NCBI GenBank assembly: GCA_946529215.1
Contig: CAMMZC010000005.1
Span: 1-64,000, forward strand
Direction: 5' to 3'
DNA: 64,000 nucleotides
Source: an uncultured Clostridia bacterium
GTDB lineage: Bacteria > Bacillota > Clostridia > TANB77 > CAG-508
A model generated the notes under the pieces. That model was not told the DNA's origin. It worked only from the letters and a program-made list of their open reading frames with translations, and made no database searches. Position numbers and translations under genes: made by a program. Below are positions 18,556 to 28,472 of this stretch, piece after piece. Every line of letters starts with the position of its first letter. The first letter of the stretch is position 1.

Positions 18556-19542
18556 TTAATACCTCTTCCCCGCTTCTTTAATCACATCTTTTATACTATT
18601 CACAAGGCTTGCAGGCTTTTTTACTGTAACCAAATCCAAATTTCTCATAGTCCAAAGTTTAAATCCAAGTGGATTTGCTTTAAGTTTCATTTTAAATGTA
18701 TTTTCATTTATTGGCTCTATTTCTATATTTTTTCCGAATTTTTCCATAACTTCACCAAGCAAAAATTCATTACATTCTACCTCAATTTCCACTTCATCTC
18801 CACTAAACACTTCTACAGAGCTATCTGCATAATGTTCTATATCTTTTTCTGTCATCTTTATTTTGACCTTTTCATCTAATTCGTTTAAATTTTTTATTCT
18901 ATCTAATCTATAATGATAAAGCTCTGTATTTCCTTCTTTTATTCCAAGCATATAGAATTGTTGCTTATCATAAACCAAAGCATAAGGTGAAACTTTAGGG
19001 GTACTTACAATTTGCTTTGTTATTTTATTTCCAACTATGCAATATTTCCAATATTCAAATTCAATTTTATTTTTATGAATAATACTATTTGAAATGTCTT
19101 CAATATTTTTTATTACTTCTATATTATTTGTTTTTCCTTTTGGAGAATAAATTCTATAATTTTTTATTTTTTCGTTTTCATATACAGTTTGCAAATTTTT
19201 ACACTTTTTTATTATTCCTTTCGCCATTCTTTGCTCTATAAAAGTAGAATAACTAAAAGTATCTATTATAGCTCTAATCTCCCCTGGCTCAAAATCTGTC
19301 TCTGGATCATTTGTAATATAATACCCTATTTTATTATCATTATATGTACTTATATCATACCCAAATTTTTGCTTAAGTAAATTGATATTTCTTCTAATTG
19401 TTCTTGGGTCAATATCTATTTCATAGATTTCATTTATCTTATTTCTTATATCTGTAATTGATAATTTATGGTCTTCATCACTATATTTTTTTAATATATT
19501 TAATATGTATAATATATTTCCATTTTTCTCATATAATTCCAT
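18556..19542 (-). CDS. WYL-domain HTH transcriptional regulator
   Basis: A 328-aa protein with an N-terminal winged HTH (LSITDIRNKINEIY...DPRTIRRNINLLKQKF, ~27-65), a middle WYL domain (VSPYALVYDKQQFYMLG.. and YRLDRI, ~180-225) and a WCX-like C-terminal part. WYL proteins are ligand-sensing (often nucleic-acid or nucleotide) regulators common in defence islands. It may control the adjacent island genes, but its target cannot be read from the sequence. Confidence 0.88.
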   Translation of the reverse strand: MELYEKNGNILYILNILKKYSDEDHKLSITDIRNKINEIYEIDIDPRTIRRNINLLKQKFGYDISTYNDNKIGYYITNDPETDFEPGEIRAIIDTFSYSTFIEQRMAKGIIKKCKNLQTVYENEKIKNYRIYSPKGKTNNIEVIKNIEDISNSIIHKNKIEFEYWKYCIVGNKITKQIVSTPKVSPYALVYDKQQFYMLGIKEGNTELYHYRLDRIKNLNELDEKVKIKMTEKDIEHYADSSVEVFSGDEVEIEVECNEFLLGEVMEKFGKNIEIEPINENTFKMKLKANPLGFKLWTMRNLDLVTVKKPASLVNSIKDVIKEAGKRY

Positions 19543-19605
19543 ATCTTCGTTTCCTTTCTTTTTGTTACTATATGTTCAATTCAAATCTCCTGTTAGTAGT
19601 TAAAT

Positions 19606-21090
19606 CTAATCTCCTACAATCTCTTTAAATCTTTCCCAAATTTTAACCATTGCATAAGTATCTAACTTACAATACTCTAGTAGTCCTTCTCGTATTCTTT
19701 GAGCTTCTTCTTTTGTTTTATTTCTTAAACTTAAAAATGTATCAGAAGCTTCACCTCCATTATGCACCACAGGAAGTTTGTGATAATCTAGTTCAGGGTC
19801 ATTTGGGTAAAGTGCTGGTAAAACTGCTTTAATTGAATATGATCCATTCATTTCTTTCATGTAATATTCTCTTCTTCTAAATGGTGGCATAAAATCAACC
19901 ATATTACTATTTATTCTTTCTAAATCTTTTGCTAAATCAAGAAACATTTTTGCAAGTTCTCTGTTTCTTACAGGCTCAAAACTACTGTTATAAATAATTA
20001 TGCTTCCATTATCTGGTATATCTTTTATCATACTTTCTGCAAAATGTCTTATAAAATCTCTATCATCTATCTCAGCTAAAAATTCTCTATGTTCTATTTG
20101 TGCACTTTCTTCTTTAATAATGTGTAGCGAATATTGAAAAGGAAGTTGTTGATAAGGCCAAGTTCCTTCATATTCAGGAATTGCAAATTCAAAAGTTTCA
20201 AAATCCAAGAAATATAACGGATATTTTAAAGAATCCATTAAATTTTTTATAGGTTCTTTTTCAATTTTTGGCTCTAGTTTATTAATCTCAAAATCTATTT
20301 GTTCTAAAAACTTTTCATTTAATTTTTCATTTTGCAAATCTTCAAAACTTATCTTCCCATTTTTATATAATTCAAATTTTTTAGTCCATTCCATTTTAAA
20401 AATATCAAAAACATTTGGCTTTGGCAAATCTTTTGTACAATATTCCCAATAATCACATACATACGGTTTTCTACAAGCCATCCCCAAATTTGGTTCTGGT
20501 TCATTTTCTTTTGTGTATTTATCCATATATTCATTTATGTTTTTTATATTTGCTTCAATTTCATCTAATTTTGATTTAGCAATATCTGTTACATCTTCTA
20601 TTATAAAAAGTTTATCAAGCTCTAATTTCTCATGAAAAACGTATTTGTTATTTATATAAACTAAATTTGCTTTTTTTATATTAAAACCTAATTTTGATAA
20701 AACATAATATTGATAAGACACATCATCTAAATTAATATCTTTTAAACTTGCAGCACTTTTTACTTCATAGAATTCAATTCCATCTTCAAAATTTTTTAAA
20801 ATATCTACACTGCAAAAATTATTTTCATACATAAATGAAGCCTCTGTAATTATATTTGGCTTTTGTTGCAATAACTGCTTCGTTTTTTCTAACATTATAT
20901 TTAGGTCTTTATTAAATTCTACATCTTCATATTTTCCAAATAATCCTTTTGCTAAAATACCGACTGCCATCCCATTTTTAAAAACAGAATCTCTTGCTTT
21001 TATTACAGCTTCTTCAGGTTTGTATTTTTCCATCCATAGTTTTTTTGTACACCCCAAGGCACTACAATATTTAGACTTTGATAAATTCAT
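19606..21090 (-). CDS. DUF2779 protein with Cas4-like PD-(D/E)XK nuclease region
   Basis: A 494-aa protein. The N-terminal half looks like a RecB/Cas4-type nuclease: SKYCSALGCTKKLW at the start, DGIEFYEVKSAASLK (the D...ExK core) near residue 80, and a cysteine set CRKPYVCDYWEYC near 206 that could ligate an Fe-S cluster. The C-terminal DUF2779 begins at YFLDFETFEFAIPEYEG, an RNase H-like DFE motif. Likely a nucleic-acid processing enzyme of unknown pathway. The SD is GAGGTGATT. Confidence 0.85.
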   Translation of the reverse strand: MNLSKSKYCSALGCTKKLWMEKYKPEEAVIKARDSVFKNGMAVGILAKGLFGKYEDVEFNKDLNIMLEKTKQLLQQKPNIITEASFMYENNFCSVDILKNFEDGIEFYEVKSAASLKDINLDDVSYQYYVLSKLGFNIKKANLVYINNKYVFHEKLELDKLFIIEDVTDIAKSKLDEIEANIKNINEYMDKYTKENEPEPNLGMACRKPYVCDYWEYCTKDLPKPNVFDIFKMEWTKKFELYKNGKISFEDLQNEKLNEKFLEQIDFEINKLEPKIEKEPIKNLMDSLKYPLYFLDFETFEFAIPEYEGTWPYQQLPFQYSLHIIKEESAQIEHREFLAEIDDRDFIRHFAESMIKDIPDNGSIIIYNSSFEPVRNRELAKMFLDLAKDLERINSNMVDFMPPFRRREYYMKEMNGSYSIKAVLPALYPNDPELDYHKLPVVHNGGEASDTFLSLRNKTKEEAQRIREGLLEYCKLDTYAMVKIWERFKEIVGD

Positions 21091-21323
21091 ATTTACAAAT
21101 CACCTCTTTAACTATATAATTAAAATATAATCAGGTAAACATACTTGGTCATAAAATGTTAGTTTAATTATATACTAAAATTTTTTAAAATTAAATACTT
21201 TATTTAATATTTTTATATAATATTTTAGTATATTATAACTAGTAATTAACTTTCTAACTATTAGTAAGTTTATTATTATGTAAATTATGGTATACTATAT
21301 AAAAACAATATTAGGAGGTAATT

Positions 21324-21665
21324 ATGAACGCAGAAGTAAAATCTGAAATGGACAGAGCCTTTGGTTCTATATTAAAACAATATAGAAATAAAATGGATTA
21401 CACTCAAGCAGATATGGCAGAAAAATTAGGGATTTCTGAAAAATATGTTTCAAGAGTTGAAACAGGAATTGGTGGAATTAGTAAAGAAACTTTAGCAAAA
21501 TACATAAATATTTTAGGAATTACTCCAAACTTATTCTACAAAGAATTTGTTACTAATCCGAGAGTAAAAAAAGAAATTGAAGTTTCAGAAAAGCTTTCAG
21601 AACTTTCAACAGAAAAATTGGAAGTTGTATTACAAATGGCTAAAATGATAAAAGATTTAAAATAA
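21324..21665 (+). CDS. XRE-family HTH regulator
   Basis: A 113-aa protein with a standard Cro/C1 HTH at residues ~14-70 (LKQYRNKMDYTQADMAEKLGISEKYVSRVE) and a short helical tail. It is divergent from DUF2779 across a 233-bp A/T-rich region with a possible -10 TATACT and an AGGAGG SD. It is a candidate repressor for the operators upstream of the three island genes, by position only. Confidence 0.88.
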   Translation: MNAEVKSEMDRAFGSILKQYRNKMDYTQADMAEKLGISEKYVSRVETGIGGISKETLAKYINILGITPNLFYKEFVTNPRVKKEIEVSEKLSELSTEKLEVVLQMAKMIKDLK

Positions 21666-21671
21666 GACGTT

Positions 21672-21712
21672 AAAATGTACGTATTAAATATAAATTAATA
21701 CGTACATTTTTA
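21672..21712 (+). terminator. terminator after the XRE gene
   Basis: A perfect 16-bp stem, AAAATGTACGTATTAA and its complement, with a 7-nt loop and trailing T-run. It also works for the converging HtrA gene. Confidence 0.88.
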
Positions 21713-21750
21713 TATATTTGCACAATTCGTCACAATTTAATCTAGCCACA

Positions 21751-22878
21751 TTATTTTTTTCCCAATATAACTTCAATTTCTTTTGTATATTTTCCCTTAT
21801 TAATATTTAATACTACTTTATCTCCAGGCTTTTTTGTATAAATATATTGTCTTAAATCATTAATTGTATTCAAAAATTTTTCATCTATTTTTGTAACAAT
21901 ATCTCCTTCTTTTAGACCTTTGCCATCTGTAGGTCCACCTTTTACTATTTGTGCAATACAAATTCCAGAAGAAAATCTATTTTTTAAATTTAAATATTTC
22001 GATATAGACTCATCATACACAAAAAGTCCTAAATTTGCTTCTTCAAAACTTCCTCTTGCCAAAAAGCTTTCCATTACAGGTTTTACCACATCAATAGGAA
22101 TTGAAAAACCAATTCCTTCTGCAGAAGTAATTTTTACAGAATTTATTCCGATTACTTCCCCTTTTATATTTATCAAAGGTCCTCCACTATTACCTGGATT
22201 TATTGTAGCATCTGTCTGTATTAAATCAGACATATATACATCTTTATCATTTTCTTGTAATTTGATAGTTCTATTTAAAGCACTAATAATTCCTGATGTT
22301 ACTGTTCTTCTAAATTGATGCCCTATAGGATTTCCAATTGCATATACAGTTTCTCCTACTCTAATTTTTTCAGAACCACCTATACTTGCTGGAACAAGGT
22401 TACTAGCTTTAATTTTAGTTAAAGATAAATCCAACTCAGAATCTGACCATACAACCTTACCTGTATATGTATCTTTATCTTCAATAGTAACATAACATGT
22501 ACTAAATTTTTCTCCAGTTACATGACTATTACTTAAAATATATCCATTACTTGATACAATAATTCCTGTCCCTAAACCTAACTCGGTTTCCGTTGCCATA
22601 GATAAAATAGAACCTCCAGCATTTGAAAGTTTGGAGATCCCACAAACACTTTTTGAAACATTTTCAATTATATCTGCAGTAGAAACATCTTTTTCATATA
22701 TATTTTCCACATTTTGTTCATTTATTGTGGATAACCTCGTCTTTTCTGCTTCATAATTATCTACAATTTCTATATTTTGGTACATTCTATACACATAATA
22801 TAATCCAGTTGAACTTAATAATACTATTGCAGTAGTTATAATTGTTTTTAATATTTGTATTTTTTTCCTATTTTTCAA
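21751..22878 (-). CDS. HtrA/DegP-like trypsin-family serine protease with PDZ domain
   Basis: A membrane-anchored protease of about 375 aa. One N-terminal membrane helix (TIITTAIVLLSSTGLYYV), then a chymotrypsin-fold domain with catalytic His in SNSHVTG, Asp in SELDLSLT and Ser in NPGNSGGPL, then a C-terminal PDZ domain (GGPTDGKGLKEGDIVTKID). It would handle misfolded exported proteins outside the membrane. The track start (22905) lacks an SD, while TTG 22878 follows AAAGGTGAT at 6 nt, so I prefer MKNRKKIQ. Confidence 0.92.
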   Translation of the reverse strand: MKNRKKIQILKTIITTAIVLLSSTGLYYVYRMYQNIEIVDNYEAEKTRLSTINEQNVENIYEKDVSTADIIENVSKSVCGISKLSNAGGSILSMATETELGLGTGIIVSSNGYILSNSHVTGEKFSTCYVTIEDKDTYTGKVVWSDSELDLSLTKIKASNLVPASIGGSEKIRVGETVYAIGNPIGHQFRRTVTSGIISALNRTIKLQENDKDVYMSDLIQTDATINPGNSGGPLINIKGEVIGINSVKITSAEGIGFSIPIDVVKPVMESFLARGSFEEANLGLFVYDESISKYLNLKNRFSSGICIAQIVKGGPTDGKGLKEGDIVTKIDEKFLNTINDLRQYIYTKKPGDKVVLNINKGKYTKEIEVILGKK

Positions 22879-22981
22879 TATTATCACCTTTTTTATTATA
22901 CTCAAATTTATTATTTTTAATCAAAAATATTGCAATACAACAAAATAAGTAATATAATGTGTACAAAAAAGGAGACAAAAT

Positions 22982-24070
22982 ATGACAATATATTTAACAA
23001 TATTTACAATTATTACTTTTTTCTACATAATAACAATAATTAGTTTAAGTAAAACTAAAAAAGAAAATCAGCTACCCTCTCCTATAGCACTTCAATTAGT
23101 TGTAAACCAAATGTCAGATAGCTACATTGTTCTTGGCAAAAACAACAATATAACTGATTTTAATGAAACTTTTACAAAAACCTTCAATATAGATAGTAAT
23201 AATCTTAAAAATATGAATTTAAAAACATTTTTAAAAGAAATACAAACTTCAGATTCAGACATAGAAAAAATACTCGAATTTTCAAAAAAAGTCAAAAAAG
23301 AAAACAAACCTATAAATTTTGAGCATACTTTTGGCGGGCTTCAAAAAACTTTCCAAATCGAAGTAACACCAATTGCTTTAAATAAAGATATAATAGGCGT
23401 ATTATTTCTTTTTAAAGATATAACTCAGCATATAAAATATACAACTGAACTTGAAGAGCATAAAAAAAATTTGACTGAAAAACTTGAAAATACTTATGTT
23501 GAAACCATACAAACAATACAGTACACAGTAGAAGCCAAAGACTTGTATACTAGAGGTCACTCAAACAGAGTCTCTGAATATTCTATACTAATTGGAGAAA
23601 AATTAGGACTTTCTGATGATGATATTTCACGTCTTCGAATAGGTGGACTTTTCCATGATGTAGGAAAAATTGGCATTCCAGATAGTATATTGCAAAAAAG
23701 TGGAAAACTTACTGATGATGAATATTCTGAAATAAAACAACACCCTATTATTGGTGCTAAGATCTTATCGAATTCAAGTATTTTTAAAGAAATTATCCCA
23801 ATTGTAAAATATCACCATGAAAGATTTGATGGTAAAGGCTATCCAGAAGGTCTTAAGGGTGAAAATATCCCCTATCTAGCTAGAATTACTGCTGTTGCAG
23901 ATGCTTATGATGCTATGACATCACGACGTGTATATAGAGATTCTTTGCCAGTAGACAAAGTAATTACCGAAATCGAAAAAAATAAGGGAACTCAGTTTGA
24001 TCCTGAAATTGCAGAAGTATTTTTGAATATTTTAAAAAATAAAATTTATAATTCTAATAATAAGACTTAG
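22982..24070 (+). CDS. PAS + HD-GYP domain cyclic-di-GMP phosphodiesterase-like protein
   Basis: A 362-aa protein: one N-terminal membrane helix, a PAS-like sensor domain (~40-150, SYIVLGKNNNITDFNETF), a coiled linker and a complete HD-GYP domain (RGHSNRVSEYS, FHDVGKIGIPDSIL, HPIIGAKIL, YHHERFDGKGYPEGLKG). All metal ligands and the GYP loop are present, so c-di-GMP hydrolysis is plausible. The SD is AAAGGAGA. It is divergent from htrA. Confidence 0.92.
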   Translation: MTIYLTIFTIITFFYIITIISLSKTKKENQLPSPIALQLVVNQMSDSYIVLGKNNNITDFNETFTKTFNIDSNNLKNMNLKTFLKEIQTSDSDIEKILEFSKKVKKENKPINFEHTFGGLQKTFQIEVTPIALNKDIIGVLFLFKDITQHIKYTTELEEHKKNLTEKLENTYVETIQTIQYTVEAKDLYTRGHSNRVSEYSILIGEKLGLSDDDISRLRIGGLFHDVGKIGIPDSILQKSGKLTDDEYSEIKQHPIIGAKILSNSSIFKEIIPIVKYHHERFDGKGYPEGLKGENIPYLARITAVADAYDAMTSRRVYRDSLPVDKVITEIEKNKGTQFDPEIAEVFLNILKNKIYNSNNKT

Positions 24071-24148
24071 AACATTTAGATTTGTTAAATAATAAAAGCC
24101 TTAGCGTTTTTTTATTTATAAACATATGATAGAAAGGAGGGATTACTT

Positions 24149-25087
24149 ATGATGACAGCTACTGGAACAAGAGCTGAAGCACGTAAACATTTAGCAGGAA
24201 GATGGAATAAAGGTGCATTAATAGCATTTTGCTATTTTATTGTAGAATGGATATTAGAATTAATAGGTACAGGTCTAAAAAACAATGCAGCTTTAAGTTT
24301 AGCATATCAAATAGTATTTTTTATAATTTCAGTTCCAATTTCTTATGGTTTTATAATATCATTTGTAAAATTAAAAAGAGGCGAAGATATAGATTCTTTT
24401 GGATTTTTAAAAATTGGATTTAACAATTTTTCAAGAGCATGGTCTATAGCATGGAATACATTTTTAAAAATGATCGTACCTTTTATTGTTTTAATTTTAT
24501 TTATAATAATATTAGGAATTACTATTTCTTTTAATTCCGCAAATAGTATACTATCAAAAACTTCAAAAGCTAGAGAAAGCGTAGATAGAGCTACCATTAT
24601 AGAAAGAGCAGAATTATCATACCTTGAAGCTACACAAGATTATTCTAGAAATCCAACATCTTCAAACTATAGAACTATGCAACAAGCCAAAAGCAATCTT
24701 GAAAATGCTAGAAGAGAAACATCTGCAATTGCAACAGTTGCAGAAAAAAAATCTAATGGTATTTTTACAGCCTTGATGATGATTTTAGTATTTGTTTTAT
24801 ATTTCGCTTGTATAATTTATATTGCAATAAAGTCACTTTCACTTTCTCTTACACCATTCATTGCTTATGATGATGAAAGTATATCAGGAAAAGATGCTTG
24901 TAACCTAAGCCAAGAACTTATGAAAGGAAATAAAGGAAACTTATTTGTATTATCTCTTTCATTTATTGGTTGGGCAATACTTACTATATTTACATTAGGA
25001 ATTGGATCTTTTTGGTTAACAGCTTATATGAACGTAAGTATTGTATGCTTCTATGAGGCAGTATCGAACAGAAATGTTGAAGTGTAA
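24149..25087 (+). CDS. DUF975 family membrane protein
   Basis: A 312-aa polytopic membrane protein of the DUF975 type: RAEARKHLAGRWNKGALIAF at the N terminus and four to six hydrophobic segments. A soluble helical insertion lies at ~135-205, rich in A/R/S/E and longer than usual for this family. Function unknown. The SD is AAAGGAGGG, and a strong terminator follows. Confidence 0.8.
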   Translation: MMTATGTRAEARKHLAGRWNKGALIAFCYFIVEWILELIGTGLKNNAALSLAYQIVFFIISVPISYGFIISFVKLKRGEDIDSFGFLKIGFNNFSRAWSIAWNTFLKMIVPFIVLILFIIILGITISFNSANSILSKTSKARESVDRATIIERAELSYLEATQDYSRNPTSSNYRTMQQAKSNLENARRETSAIATVAEKKSNGIFTALMMILVFVLYFACIIYIAIKSLSLSLTPFIAYDDESISGKDACNLSQELMKGNKGNLFVLSLSFIGWAILTIFTLGIGSFWLTAYMNVSIVCFYEAVSNRNVEV

Positions 25088-25090
25088 AAT

Positions 25091-25128
25091 AAAAAATAAA
25101 CAGAGCAAATTTGCTTTGTTTATTTTTT
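25091..25128 (+). terminator. terminator after the DUF975 gene
   Basis: Stem AATAAACA.AGCAAA / TTTGCT.TGTTTATT with T-run; bidirectional. Confidence 0.85.
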
Positions 25129-25162
25129 GCTTATTATAATATAATATGAAAAATATTGAACT

Positions 25163-25190
25163 CTTTTTTTCCGTCCCAAAAATCCACCTA
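25163..25190 (-). repeat. degenerate GTCCC-type REP-like element after tex
   Basis: TTTTTTTCCGTCCCAAAAAT then CCACCTAG resembles the 29-bp elements at 38635 and 55678 and, like them, begins right at the stop codon of a minus-strand gene (the tex TAG is part of it). Confidence 0.55.
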
Positions 25191-27371
25191 GACTTTCATA
25201 GAAAGTCCTACTTTATGTCTTTCTGTATCAATTTTTATTACTTTAACTTTAACAATATCACCTACAGATACAACTTCTGATGGATTTTTGATATATTTTT
25301 CACTCATTTCGGAAATATGTACTAATCCATCATATTTAACTCCAATGTCTACGAAACATCCAAAATCAATAACATTTCTAACAGTTCCAGTTAAAATCAT
25401 GCCTTCTTTTAAATCTTCAAATTTTAAAACATCTTGTCTTAAAATAGGTTTTGGCATCTCATCTCTTGGGTCTCTTCCAGGTTTTGAAAGTTCTTCTATA
25501 ATGTCTGTTAAAGTCATCTCTCCTATTTCAAGCTCTTTTGCCATTTCTTTGATGTTTACGCTTTTTAAGTGTTCTCTTAATGAATTAACTTTTTCTTTGT
25601 TTCTTAAATCATCTTTTTTAAATCCTATTTTATCTAAAAGTTTTTCTGTAGCTTCATAGCTTTCTGGGTGAACAGCCGTAACTTCCAAAGGATTGTCTCC
25701 GTCGGCGATTCTTAAAAATCCAGCACATTGTTCAAATGCAACTTTTCCAAGTTTTGGAACTTTTAATAATTGTTTTCTATTTTTAAGTTTTCCATTTTCA
25801 TCTCTATATTTTACAATATTTTTTGCAATTGATGAATTGATTCCTGAAACATACGAAAGTAATGATGGCGTTGCTGTATTTACATCTACTCCAACTGCGT
25901 TTACCGCATCTTCTACAACTCCTGTAAGACTTTCAGATAATTTTTTTTGATTTACATCATGTTGATATTGTCCGACTCCAATTGCTTTAGGATCTATTTT
26001 AACTAGTTCTGCTAATGGGTCTTGAAGTCTTCTTGCTATAGATATTGCTCCTCTTATAGAAACATTTATATCTGGATATTCTTCTGTTGCAAGTTTTGAT
26101 GCTGAGTAAACAGATGCACCTGCTTCACTTACAATTACATATTGAACTTCTCTTCCAGCTTCTTTAATCATATCTGCCACAAACATTTCAGATTCACGTG
26201 AAGCTGTACCATTTCCAATTGCAATCATATCAATTTGATCTTTATTTATAAGTTTTAAAAGTTCTTTTTTTGCACCTTCTGTATCATTTTGTGGTTCTGT
26301 TGGATAAACTGTTGTATAATCTAAAACCTTTCCAGTTTCATCAATAACTGCAATTTTACAGCCTGTTCTATATGCAGGGTCAAATCCCATAACAGTTTTC
26401 CCTTTAATTGGAGCACCTAAAAGAAGTTGTTTTGCATTTTTGCCAAATACTTTTATTGCCTTTTCTTCAGCTTTTTCTGTTAAATCTGAACGGATTTCTC
26501 TATCTATAGATGGCTCAATTAATCTTTTGAAGCTGTCTAAAATAGTGTCTTTAAGCATCCCAGTAAATTGAGTTTCGCCTTTAATCAAGTCTTTTTCTAT
26601 AAAGAAAAGAATTTTTTCTTCTTTTTTTTCTAATTTAACTTTTAAAAACTCTTCCTTTTCTCCCCTATTTATAGCCAAAATTCTGTGACTAGGAATTCTA
26701 CAAACTAATTCACTATAATCATAATACATTTCATAATTAGACTTTTCATCAGGCTTAGCAGCAGTTGTTGTAAGCATTCCTTCTCTATAGCAAATCTTTT
26801 TAATCTTTTTTCTGTAATCTGCATTATCTGAAATATTTTCAGCAATTATATCTAGTGCACCTTGAATAGCATCTTCTGCAGTTGCCACAACTTTATCTTT
26901 ATTTTTCTTATCTTCTTCAGACAATTTATCTATATTTATATATTGCTTAGCAATTTCTTCAATTGGAGTAGTTTCTTTTTGTTCTATTATTATTTCTGCT
27001 AAAGGCTCTAATCCTTTAGCTTTAGCAACTGTAGCTCTTGTCTTTTTCTTTTGCTTATATGGTCTATAAATATCTTCCACATCAGCTAAAGTTTGAGCAA
27101 CCGCAATAGCTTGTAAAATTTCATCTGTAAGTTTTCCTTGTTCCTCTATAGATTTTATAACTTCTTCTTTTCTTTGCTCTAAATTTCTTAAATAAGTGAG
27201 TCTTTCTCCTAAAACTCTTAGCTGCTCATCTGAAAGCCCACCTGTAACTTCCTTTCTATATCTTGCAATAAAAGGTATTGTGTTTCCTTCATCTATTAAT
27301 TTTACTGCATTTTCTACTTGTGTATTTTTCACATTTAATTCTTCTGCGATTTTTAAAATTATTTTTTCCAT
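25188..27371 (-). CDS. tex: Tex-family transcription accessory / S1 RNA-binding protein
   Basis: About 727 aa with full Tex architecture: N-terminal helical region (FIARYRKEVTGGLSDEQL), YqgF/RuvX-like nuclease fold (VMGFDPAYRTGCKIAVID ... IAIGNGTASRESE), helix-hairpin-helix regions (TATPSLLSYVSGI, LKNRKQLLKVPKLG) and a C-terminal S1 domain (GMILTGTVRNVIDFGCFVDIG). It binds nucleic acid and RNA polymerase-associated complexes. ATG 27371 has GGGAGG at proper spacing; the track's longer start reads into the RAYT element end. Confidence 0.95.
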   Translation of the reverse strand: MEKIILKIAEELNVKNTQVENAVKLIDEGNTIPFIARYRKEVTGGLSDEQLRVLGERLTYLRNLEQRKEEVIKSIEEQGKLTDEILQAIAVAQTLADVEDIYRPYKQKKKTRATVAKAKGLEPLAEIIIEQKETTPIEEIAKQYINIDKLSEEDKKNKDKVVATAEDAIQGALDIIAENISDNADYRKKIKKICYREGMLTTTAAKPDEKSNYEMYYDYSELVCRIPSHRILAINRGEKEEFLKVKLEKKEEKILFFIEKDLIKGETQFTGMLKDTILDSFKRLIEPSIDREIRSDLTEKAEEKAIKVFGKNAKQLLLGAPIKGKTVMGFDPAYRTGCKIAVIDETGKVLDYTTVYPTEPQNDTEGAKKELLKLINKDQIDMIAIGNGTASRESEMFVADMIKEAGREVQYVIVSEAGASVYSASKLATEEYPDINVSIRGAISIARRLQDPLAELVKIDPKAIGVGQYQHDVNQKKLSESLTGVVEDAVNAVGVDVNTATPSLLSYVSGINSSIAKNIVKYRDENGKLKNRKQLLKVPKLGKVAFEQCAGFLRIADGDNPLEVTAVHPESYEATEKLLDKIGFKKDDLRNKEKVNSLREHLKSVNIKEMAKELEIGEMTLTDIIEELSKPGRDPRDEMPKPILRQDVLKFEDLKEGMILTGTVRNVIDFGCFVDIGVKYDGLVHISEMSEKYIKNPSEVVSVGDIVKVKVIKIDTERHKVGLSMKV

Positions 27372-27462
27372 ATTGACCTCCCTTTTGGGGACGGGGCAAA
27401 AATTCACTCACCTTCCCACTTATTTATATATACCATATTTTTTTACAAATTTAAAGCCTTTT

Positions 27463-28197
27463 TTATAAATTACTAATCAAATTTCTTGATATTTCAAAAT
27501 ACTTACATATTTCTGTATAACTTATTTTTTCTTCAATTTTTAAAAAATATATCATATTTTTAAAGACCTTTCTATCTAAAAAAATAGTTTTCGTTTCTAT
27601 TTTTTCTTTATATAAGAATTCTCTTACACCATCTTCAATCTCTTCTTTCATATTTCTGTCTATATCTAAAAAATTTCTTGTACAATGATTTGAATCACAA
27701 ATATCTTTATATTCTTCTTCAGAAATATTTCCCTTATTAATAATCTCGCTTTTATGTTTTAAATAGTAATTAAAAGAAGAATACTTATATTCCTCGCATT
27801 TTAGAACTATTTTTGCTTTAACTGGGTTCAAATGGATATATTTTATACACTGAATAAAATATCTTTGATTCAAAATCGGCTCACTTAAGAATCTATCTCT
27901 AAAGACATACCCAACTCTTTCATTTACGAAATTATAATATTTAGCATACATTCCGTTTGTTTTATGCATTACACTTGATATTTCTTTTATGTCGTTTGAC
28001 TTTAGTAGAAAATGTGCATGATTTCCCATCATACAATAAGCTATTATTTCTATATTAATTTTTTCAATGTTATCTCTAATTAACTTAAGATATTGATTTT
28101 TAAACCTTTCTTCCTTGAAAATAAATTCCTTATTAATGCCTTGTATCATTATATAAAAAAAAGAGGCATTAAAACTATCTCTAGCTACTCTTGACAA
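27463..28197 (-). CDS. REP-associated tyrosine transposase (Y1_Tnp, RAYT)
   Basis: A 244-aa HUH single-strand transposase. It has GNHAHFLL (HxH metal motif, ~52), IQGINKEFIFKEERFKNQY near the start and YIHLNPVKAKIV with the catalytic tyrosine region (~123), then a short helical tail. RAYTs process REP palindromes rather than transposing like IS200. The start is TTG at 28197 (AAAGGAG lies about 10 nt upstream). The gene is intact. Confidence 0.88.
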   Translation of the reverse strand: MSRVARDSFNASFFYIMIQGINKEFIFKEERFKNQYLKLIRDNIEKINIEIIAYCMMGNHAHFLLKSNDIKEISSVMHKTNGMYAKYYNFVNERVGYVFRDRFLSEPILNQRYFIQCIKYIHLNPVKAKIVLKCEEYKYSSFNYYLKHKSEIINKGNISEEEYKDICDSNHCTRNFLDIDRNMKEEIEDGVREFLYKEKIETKTIFLDRKVFKNMIYFLKIEEKISYTEICKYFEISRNLISNL

Positions 28198-28451
28198 AGA
28201 GTATCATCTCCTTTTCTTATTTTATTGCCCCCTTTTTACTTCCCTATTTTTATAAGAACAAATCTGACGTATGAAATTTAAATTATTCAAATTGTCAGAA
28301 CTTTAATATTACTAAGAACATTGGATTAACCAAGTATTCCATAAATTTGTTCAAGTACGAAATTCACATAAAAAATTTCTGCACATTGGCTTTTATATAA
28401 AGTTGTGTTAGATTAGGATTAATCATTTCCTCAGATAAACTACATTATGTA
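28198..28451. other. RAYT 5' non-coding segment
   Basis: About 250 bp with no gene. A ~50-bp stretch near 28340-28390 resembles the non-coding stretch at 4385-4435 (both contain AATTTGTTCAA and TTTCTGCACAT in the same order and spacing), which hints at a dispersed repeat family. Confidence 0.45.
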
Positions 28452-28472
28452 GAGTGAATTTTTGCCCCGTCC

